Source: Streptomyces jeddahensis
GTDB taxonomy: Bacteria > Actinomycetota > Actinomycetes > Streptomycetales > Streptomycetaceae
Direction of reading: 5' to 3'
DNA: 64,000 nucleotides
Assembly (NCBI RefSeq): GCF_001642995.1
Contig: NZ_LOHS01000200.1
Location: 102,421-166,420, forward strand
The position numbers were made by a program, and so were the translations under genes. Below, piece by piece: positions 58,635 through 64,000 of the stretch (position 1 is the stretch's first letter; each line of letters begins with the position of its first letter). The notes under the pieces are model-generated. The model had not been told where the DNA came from and searched no databases. It was given only the letters and a program-made list of their open reading frames with translations.

Positions 58635-59927
58635 CTAACCCGCGGAGGAGACGCCGGCGGGCGCAGCGGCCGGCGGGCAGGGGATGCGCCCGGCGCGGGC
58701 CAGGGAGCCCAGCCAGCGGGCCGACGCCTTGGGCTCGCGGGCGAAGGTGTGCGGATCGACCGCGATGAGCCCGAACGTCGGCCGGTAGGAGCCCCACTCG
58801 TAGTTGTCCAGGGCGCTCCAGTGCAGATATCCGCGGACGTCGACGCCGTCGCGCATGGCTGAGGCCAGGCTCGCCAGGGCGCTCGTGGTGTACGCGATGC
58901 GCAGGTCGTCGTCGCCGGTGGCGATGCCGTTCTCGGTGACCAGGATGGGGACGTGCGGGCCGACCACGCGGGCCGTGTGCCGCACCGCCTCGCCCAGCGC
59001 CTCGGGGTAGATCTCCCAGCCGGTCAGGGTGGTGTCGGCGTCCTGCGGCACGGGGAGCGGGCCGTCCGGGCCGATGCGGTGGCGGGTGTACGCCTGCACG
59101 CCGATCCAGTCGTCCTCGCGGGCGGCCTCCAGGAAGACGTCCTCGCGCGGCCACGCGTAGACGGCGGCGGTCTCCTCCGCTCCCGGTTCGGCCTGGTAGA
59201 CCTGGTTGGCGATCGTCCAGCCGATCCGCAGCGCGGGGTCGGCCGCCTTCAGGACGGCGGAGGCGGCCCGGTGGGCCCGGATCAGGGCCCGGGTGACCTC
59301 GGCGTCCGGCTCGATCGCGCCGGGGCCGAAGGCCGCGGCACCCCCGTGATCCCCGCCCGCCGTCGAGCCGGGGTCACCGTCCGCCCTCCGGGCGGCGTGG
59401 CGCAGCAGGGTGTGCATCAGCGCGATCATGTTCGGCTCGTTGATCGTGGCCGCGTACCGGACGCCTTCCCCGAGGATCTCCGCGGCCGTTCCTGCGTAGG
59501 TCGCGAAGAGATCGGCGGACTCGGGCGACGTCCAGCCGCCGAGTTCGCTGAACCACCGCGGCGAGGTGAAGTGATGCAGCGTCACCACGGGGGTCAGGCC
59601 GCGCTCCAGCGCCCCGCGCACCATGGCGCGGTAGTGCTCGACGGCGGCGCGCGAGACGTGTCCGCGCTCGGGCTCGACGCGGGCCCATTCGATGCTGAAC
59701 CGGTAGGCGTTGAAGCCGAGTTCGCTCAACAGGTCCATGTCCTGCGGCCAGCGGTGGAAGCTGTCGGCCGCGTCCCCGCTGCGCTCGGCGACGAAGCTGC
59801 CCTGCCGGTTCTCGAGGGCCCACCAGTCGCTGGAGACGTTGTTCCCCTCTACCTGGTGGGCGGAGGTGGAGGCTCCCATGAGGAAGCCGTCCGGCAGTAC
59901 GAGACCGGGCCCGATCGAGGGCGTCAT
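58635..59927 (-). CDS. Glycoside hydrolase family 1 (beta-glucosidase-like)
   Basis: This 430-residue GH1 enzyme has the N-terminal signature FLMGASTSAHQVEGNNVSSDWW. The acid/base Glu164 is in TINEPN, the nucleophile Glu332 in VTENGIA, and a late LHWSALDNYEWGSYRPTFGL is present. I start it at the ATG at 59927, which has AAGGAG about seven bases upstream; the frame is open for 19 more codons with no suitable site. No signal peptide, so it acts in the cytoplasm on imported glycosides. It leads a two-gene unit with the TetR regulator and is divergent from GH20 across operator 3. Confidence 0.92.
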   Translation of the reverse strand: MTPSIGPGLVLPDGFLMGASTSAHQVEGNNVSSDWWALENRQGSFVAERSGDAADSFHRWPQDMDLLSELGFNAYRFSIEWARVEPERGHVSRAAVEHYRAMVRGALERGLTPVVTLHHFTSPRWFSELGGWTSPESADLFATYAGTAAEILGEGVRYAATINEPNMIALMHTLLRHAARRADGDPGSTAGGDHGGAAAFGPGAIEPDAEVTRALIRAHRAASAVLKAADPALRIGWTIANQVYQAEPGAEETAAVYAWPREDVFLEAAREDDWIGVQAYTRHRIGPDGPLPVPQDADTTLTGWEIYPEALGEAVRHTARVVGPHVPILVTENGIATGDDDLRIAYTTSALASLASAMRDGVDVRGYLHWSALDNYEWGSYRPTFGLIAVDPHTFAREPKASARWLGSLARAGRIPCPPAAAPAGVSSAG

Positions 59928-59985
59928 GCGGGAGCTCCTTCCGCTGCGGAGCCGGGGCGCCGGGCGGCTGACCCGCAACTCCACA

Positions 59986-60008
59986 AAAAGCGTTCATTGA
60001 TCGGTTTT
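59986..60008. promoter_or_regulatory. TetR-type operator 3 between GH1 and GH20
   Basis: AAAAGCG-N9-CGGTTTT has the same arm spacing as operators 1 and 2, with one substitution in the left arm. The nine-base core TTCATTGAT shares ATTGAT with operator 1. It lies 58 bases upstream of the GH1 start and about 175 bases upstream of the GH20 start. A possible -10 for GH20, TAGCCT, lies at 60014-60019. Confidence 0.65.
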
Positions 60009-60183
60009 CGTGTTAGCCTACAGGCGCACCCGGTCCGGCAGGAAGAGGCGGCAGCCCGAGCGCCGCTCCGGGCGCGGTCCACCGGCTCAGAGGCCCGGCA
60101 CCGACCTGACGAGGCGCCAGCCTTTGGGCCGGGGGTGCACACCGGCCGCCAGCCGGTCCCGTATCAGCCCGGTGGAGGAGACC

Positions 60184-61800
60184 GTGAACGCCGTCATTCC
60201 CCGCCCCGCGCGGCAGGCAACAGCCACCGGCGGCGAACTGCCCGTCGCTGGCCCCTGGCGGATCCGCGCCGCCGACGGCCGACTCGCCGCGGTCGCCGGG
60301 ACGGTCCGCGCGCTGCTGGAACCACACCTGCGCGACCGCCTGTTGCCGCCGGACGCCGACGGCGGCGCCACCGGCTCCGGTCCCGCCACCCTCACACTCG
60401 CCCTGGACGAGGAGCCGCGGGCGCCGCACCGCACCACCGTGGGCATCTCCCCGCGCGGCGCCGCCGAACCGGTGGACGAGTCCTACCGCCTCACGGTCAC
60501 CGAACGCGGCATCACCTGCCGGGCCGTCACCCCCGAGGGGGTGTTCCGGGCCGCTGCCACCGCCATCCAGCTGCTCACCACGTCCGCCGCGCGGATCCTC
60601 TGCCAGGAGCTGACGGACGCCCCGCACTACGCGTGGCGCGGCCTGATGGTCGACCCTGCGCGCGGCTACCTCACACCCGGCGAACTGCGTCGCGTCATCG
60701 ACCTCGCGGCGCTCTACAAGCTGAACGTGCTGCACCTGCACCTGACGGACAACGAGGGCTGGCGTCTGCAGCTGCCCGCCGCTCCCGAACTGACCGCCCC
60801 CAGGGGCGACGGCGCACCGCGGGAGTACTACACCACCGAGGACTACCGGGCCCTCCAGGAGTACGCGGCCGAGCGCTTCGTGACCGTCGTCCCCGAGATC
60901 GACCTGCCGGGCCACTGCGCCGCCCTGCGCGAGGCCATGCCGGGACTGCCGGCCGCCCCCGCACCGGAGGGCCTCGCGGGCCGCTTCCCGTTCGTCCCTC
61001 CGCTCGACCTCGCCGACCCGGGCACACGGGACGTCGTCGCCGCGATTCTCGCCGACGTGTGCCGGCTGACCGCCGGCCCGTTCGTGCACATCGGCGGTGA
61101 CGAGGCCGTCGGGATGACCGCGGACGGTTTCGCCCTTGCGATACGTGAACTGCGCGCGCTGGTAAGGGCGTCGGGGAGGCGGCCGCTGGCCTGGCAGGAG
61201 TCCTCACGTGCCGGGATCGCCCCGGACGACATCGCCCAGTTCTGGGTGGACGTGCCGATGATGGACCTGCCCGACACGGAAGAGGAACTCGCCGACCGGC
61301 CCGAACTGCTCGCAGCCGGCCACACCCTCGAGTTCATCAAGGCCCTCAAGGCGTTCTTCGCCCCTGCCGATCACGACCTCGCCCGTATCGTCCAGGGGGG
61401 CGGGCGCGTCCTGCTCTCCCCGCAGTCCCACCTCTACCTGGACCGCCCGTACGCGCACGAGGTGACGCCGGCCCATCAGGTCGAGGCGGGCGCCCGCCTC
61501 GGCTTCCGCACCTACCGGTCAGGCGGCGTCCGGCACACGGCCGACTGGAACCCGGCCGCGCACGCCGTCCCCGACGAACGGATCGCCGGGGTCGAGGCCA
61601 CGCTGTTCGGCGAATCCGTCGGCGGCTTCGACGACCTCACGACCCTGCTGCTGCCGCGCATGGTCTCCGTGGCGGAGACCGCATGGACCGGCCGGCAGCC
61701 GGAATGGGAGGGCCACCGGACCCGCCTCGCCCGTCACGCGCAGCTCTGGGAGGAGCGAGGGCTCGCCTACCTCGCCTCCACGGAGATCCCCTGGCCCTGA
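60184..61800 (+). CDS. Glycoside hydrolase family 20 (beta-N-acetylhexosaminidase)
   Basis: This 538-residue protein has a GH20b N-terminal domain (ESYRLTVTERGITCRAVTPEGVFRA) and the catalytic barrel. The barrel has MVDPARGYL, HLHLTDNEGWRLQ, VPEIDLPGH, and the substrate-assisted catalytic pair Asp306-Glu307 in HIGGDEAVG. A late TLFGESVGGFDDL segment replaces the more usual WSE region. The GTG at 60184 has GGTGGAGGAG immediately upstream. No signal peptide is seen, so it should act on imported aminosugar oligosaccharides. This suggests that the target glycan contains N-acetylhexosamine as well as glucose-type residues. Confidence 0.9.
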   Translation: MNAVIPRPARQATATGGELPVAGPWRIRAADGRLAAVAGTVRALLEPHLRDRLLPPDADGGATGSGPATLTLALDEEPRAPHRTTVGISPRGAAEPVDESYRLTVTERGITCRAVTPEGVFRAAATAIQLLTTSAARILCQELTDAPHYAWRGLMVDPARGYLTPGELRRVIDLAALYKLNVLHLHLTDNEGWRLQLPAAPELTAPRGDGAPREYYTTEDYRALQEYAAERFVTVVPEIDLPGHCAALREAMPGLPAAPAPEGLAGRFPFVPPLDLADPGTRDVVAAILADVCRLTAGPFVHIGGDEAVGMTADGFALAIRELRALVRASGRRPLAWQESSRAGIAPDDIAQFWVDVPMMDLPDTEEELADRPELLAAGHTLEFIKALKAFFAPADHDLARIVQGGGRVLLSPQSHLYLDRPYAHEVTPAHQVEAGARLGFRTYRSGGVRHTADWNPAAHAVPDERIAGVEATLFGESVGGFDDLTTLLLPRMVSVAETAWTGRQPEWEGHRTRLARHAQLWEERGLAYLASTEIPWP

Positions 61801-61942
61801 CCGGGCCCGCCACGGCGGGCTGCTCCGCTGGTTCCCATCTTTCGTCAGGCTGTTGGACGACCAGGGCCTCTCCGGAACCGCGGCGGACGCAGCCGCTCGA
61901 ACGCGATCCGTCTCGTCATGCACGTCACCCTGCGAGTCCGGA

Positions 61943-62140
61943 GCCCCTGGCGGCGACCGCCAGGCCAACGCCGTCCTGCACCGCATCGTGTTCGCCCGGC
62001 TACGCCTCGACCCCCGCACCCAGGCGTACTACGAACGCCGCACCCAGGAGGGCAAGACCCGGCGTGAGATCATTCCCTGCCTCAAGCGATATGCCGCCCG
62101 AGAGGTCTTCAACCTGGTCAGGACGGGTATCCAGTGCCCC
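61943..62140 (+). pseudogene. IS110-family transposase, C-terminal fragment
   Basis: The frame encodes GGDRQANAVLHRIVFARLRL, then RTQAYYERRTQEGKTRREII and LKRYAAREVFNL, which is the conserved C-terminal end of IS110/IS116/IS902 transposases. The upstream catalytic domains are absent and the sequence before 61940 is unrelated, so this is a truncated relic. A second copy of part of it lies at 62184-62235. Confidence 0.8.
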
Positions 62141-62230
62141 CGTTATAGGGACGTCCGTGATACGTGAGAGGGTCTGAGGCGTGCGCACCCAGGCGTACTA
62201 CGAACGCCGCACCCAGGAGGGCAAGACCCG
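62015..62230. repeat. 47-bp direct repeat within the IS110 relic
   Basis: Positions 62015-62061 (beginning CGCACCCAGGCGTACTACGA) are repeated exactly at 62184-62230, 169 bases later, and similarity continues for five bases after one mismatch. Both copies encode RTQAYYERRTQEGKTRR. The second copy then runs into unrelated sequence up to about 62300, so it is a tandem-duplicated or recombined scrap. Confidence 0.85.
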
Positions 62231-62319
62231 ACGTGATCGGCGTGGCGCACCCTGTCGGGGTGGCGCGGCTGAGAAGGCGACGGGTCAGGCCGCCTGCGTG
62301 CGGGCAGGAACCAATGACG

Positions 62320-63609
62320 TCAGTGAGCCCCTCCCGCATCCGCATACCGTTCCGAGCGGCTCGGGAGGATTGCCGCCGCCAGGGCGGGCACTGCGGCGAG
62401 GATCAGCCAGGGCACGGCGGGTGGCAGGTCGAGGTCGAGCAGGGAGCCGGTGACTGAGCTGCCGATGAGGACGATCAGGCCGGAGACGGAGGACAGTGCG
62501 CCGGTGTAGAGGCCGGTGCGGCCGTTCTCGGCGAGGTCGGGCACCCAGGCGCGGGCGGCGGGGACGACCAACATCTGGCCGAGGGTGAGCAGGACGACGT
62601 ACCCGGCGGCGGGCAGCAACCCCGCCACACCCGTCCAGCCGACGGGCAGGGCGGCGGCCACGACGGCGAAACCGGCCGCGATGAGCAGCAGCCCGGCGAT
62701 CATTGAGCGGCGCAGGCCGAGCCGGTCGCCTGCCCAGCGCGTGAGGGGCAGTTGGGCGCAGACGACCAGCAGGGAGGACAGGGCGAACAGCCAGGACAGG
62801 GCTGCCTGGGAGCCGGTCGCGCGCTGCACCTCGTCCGGCAGGGCGAGGTAGAGCTGGTTGTAGGCGAGCAGATAGGTGCCGTAGGCGCAGCACAGGGCGA
62901 GGAAGCTGCGGTTGCGCAGCAGTACGCGCGTGCCGCCCCGCTGCCGGGTGCGTACTCGGCCGGGGATGTGCTGCGGCATCAGCCATACGTGCCCGGCCAG
63001 GATGAGGACGAAAACGGCGGCCCCGGCCAGGCAGGTGGTGCGGAAGTCCACGGCGAGCAGCAGGGCGCCGAGCAGCGGGCCGATGAAGGCACCGGCCTGT
63101 CCGGCCGCGCTCAGCAGAGCCAGCACCCGAGTGCGTGAACCGTGGCCCTCCTCCTCCCTGATCACCGCCTGCCGGGCCACTTCGGACTCCACCGCCGGTG
63201 AGAAGAGTGCGGCGGCGAAGCCGATGAGGAGCACCGCGCCGATCACCGTCCAGGTCTGCTCCGCGTACCCCAGCCAGGCGAAGCCGGCGACCCGCAGCGC
63301 GCAGCCGGCCAGCACGATCGGGCGTACGCCGTAGCGGTCGACGAGTGCGCCGCCGACCACGAAGAGGCCCTGCTGGCTGAAGGTGCGCAGACCCAGGACG
63401 AAGCCGACCATCCACCCCGCCATGCCGAGCGCGGTGCCGAGGTGCTCGGCGAGGAACGGCAGAACGGCGAAGAAGCCTATACCGGAGGTGAGTTGGGTAA
63501 GGAGCAGCAGCCGCAGCAGCGGTGACAGATGCTTCCAGGTCCGCTCGCGTGAAGGCTTGGTCGTCCGGACGGTTCGGCGGGTCAGGGCGCGGGAGATGAG
63601 ATCGGGCAT
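62320..63609 (-). CDS. MFS transporter (drug/metabolite exporter-like)
   Basis: This 429-residue major-facilitator protein has about twelve membrane segments. It starts with the N-terminal helix LLLLTQLTSGIGFFAVLPFLAEHL. The A motif region reads GGALVDRYGVRPIV in loop 2-3, and repeat 2 has LPLTRWAGDRLGLRRSMI. I choose the ATG at 63609, since the frame upstream to 63885 has poor codon bias and no membrane character. It stands alone and is separated from the glycan genes by the IS110 relic. Function is unknown; MdtH-like multidrug exporters are the nearest type I recognise. Confidence 0.8.
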   Translation of the reverse strand: MPDLISRALTRRTVRTTKPSRERTWKHLSPLLRLLLLTQLTSGIGFFAVLPFLAEHLGTALGMAGWMVGFVLGLRTFSQQGLFVVGGALVDRYGVRPIVLAGCALRVAGFAWLGYAEQTWTVIGAVLLIGFAAALFSPAVESEVARQAVIREEEGHGSRTRVLALLSAAGQAGAFIGPLLGALLLAVDFRTTCLAGAAVFVLILAGHVWLMPQHIPGRVRTRQRGGTRVLLRNRSFLALCCAYGTYLLAYNQLYLALPDEVQRATGSQAALSWLFALSSLLVVCAQLPLTRWAGDRLGLRRSMIAGLLLIAAGFAVVAAALPVGWTGVAGLLPAAGYVVLLTLGQMLVVPAARAWVPDLAENGRTGLYTGALSSVSGLIVLIGSSVTGSLLDLDLPPAVPWLILAAVPALAAAILPSRSERYADAGGAH

Positions 63610-63944
63610 GGCGGTGGCCGTCAGTTCCTGGGTGGTGTGAGTTACGGGCGTACGCGGTGGCTCCGGCACCGTCTGCGCCGTCCCGCTGGGATGGTCCGTG
63701 GGCCGCTCCACGGAGGCACGACGCGGGCGCCGCCTCAGCCGCGGGATGCGTACGCCACCGGCCGCCGTGACCGCGATCGCCCCGAGCAGGGCCCAGGACG
63801 GCGGCCGGGGCGAGGACCGCCCAGGGGGTCGGCATACGGCTGGTCCTCGGCATCGTTGCGGGACGTCAAGAGATGAGTCCCGCAACGACCGTCAGCCGGA
63901 TGCCGCCACCGAGGCCACTGAGCCGAAGCGGCCGGAGTGGGCGG
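63610..63944. other. Intergenic region, no supported gene
   Basis: These 335 bases lie upstream of the MFS gene and downstream of the partial gene at the right edge. Minus-strand frames are open but switch between two phases (one holds an Ala/Leu-rich hydrophobic stretch), as in decayed coding sequence. I could not support a gene or a promoter. Confidence 0.4.
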
Positions 63945-64000
63945 TTACCTGGTCTTGAACCGGTCCGGACGCACGAAGTCCAGGCCTTCGATGGTCTGTT
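63945..64000 (-). CDS. 3' end of an unidentified gene, truncated by the window
   Basis: On the minus strand the last 17 codons of a frame read QTIEGLDFVRPDRFKTR before a TAA at 63945-63947. Codon use is typical of this genome. The fragment is too short to assign a family. Confidence 0.4.
   Translation of the reverse strand, partial: QTIEGLDFVRPDRFKTR

Noticed and set aside
62285..63853. 522-codon minus-strand frame overlapping the MFS gene in another phase
   Set aside because: Arg/Pro-rich shadow; the other phase encodes a clear twelve-helix transporter.
1..64000. CRISPR arrays, tRNA or rRNA genes, prophage and att sites
   Set aside because: No regularly spaced repeats, no cloverleaf-like sequences and no integrase genes were seen on reading both strands.

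Overview
The DNA is very G+C rich, with strong third-position G/C bias, frequent GTG starts, many 4-base ATGA/GTGA overlaps, probable leaderless promoters and rare TTA codons. With the gene families present, this points to a Streptomyces chromosome, probably an arm-proximal stretch because catabolic and secondary-metabolite genes are interleaved. The species cannot be told from the sequence alone.

Layout. 1-3681: the start of a LacI repressor, a perfect 14-bp operator, and a sugar ABC importer (lipoprotein plus two permeases). 3734-9811: a GntR/HutC regulator, then a ribose-type ABC importer (binding protein, permease, ATPase), a ROK sugar kinase and a small membrane-anchored protein, apparently one coupled transcript. 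10170-15253: a SNF2 helicase coupled to a SWIM zinc-finger protein. 15392-19675: a secreted serine hydrolase of beta-lactamase fold, a secreted L-asparaginase (minus), and an Lrp/AsnC regulator divergent from a MalY/PatB-type C-S lyase. 19774-25413: an IclR regulator divergent from a quinate/shikimate-type operon (MHS symporter, zinc dehydrogenase, fused 3-dehydroshikimate dehydratase) ending in a relic of a 3-oxoadipate enol-lactonase. 26157-27575: a secreted CBM13-GH62 arabinofuranosidase.

27885-48838 is the most notable region, an NRPS/PKS cluster. It holds a heterodimeric ABC exporter, a stand-alone condensation protein on AT-rich DNA, an A-PCP protein, a 2369-residue NRPS (C-A[MT]-T-E-C-T), a KS-KR-ACP protein with no functional AT, a 4-hydroxymandelate synthase-like dioxygenase, a methyltransferase and an MFS exporter. 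The A-PCP protein has Gly where amino-acid-activating domains keep Asp, and a hydroxymandelate synthase lies in the same operon. I therefore infer a 4-hydroxymandelate (alpha-hydroxy acid) starter joined to a D-configured, possibly N-methylated residue and extended by a beta-hydroxy ketide. No thioesterase and no pathway regulator are present. Several cluster genes carry TTA codons, suggesting bldA control.

49112-61800 is a glycan-use region: a minus-strand operon (SGNH esterase, SBP_5 binding protein, permease, permease-ATPase fusion, ATPase), a GH3 gene, a TetR/GH1 pair and a GH20 gene. Three copies of AAAACCG-N9-CGGTTTT (one with a single substitution per arm set) lie in the two divergent promoter regions, which predicts one TetR regulon. 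61940-62300 holds IS110-type transposase debris with a 47-bp direct repeat. 62320-63609 is an MFS exporter, and the window ends in the 3' end of an unidentified minus-strand gene.
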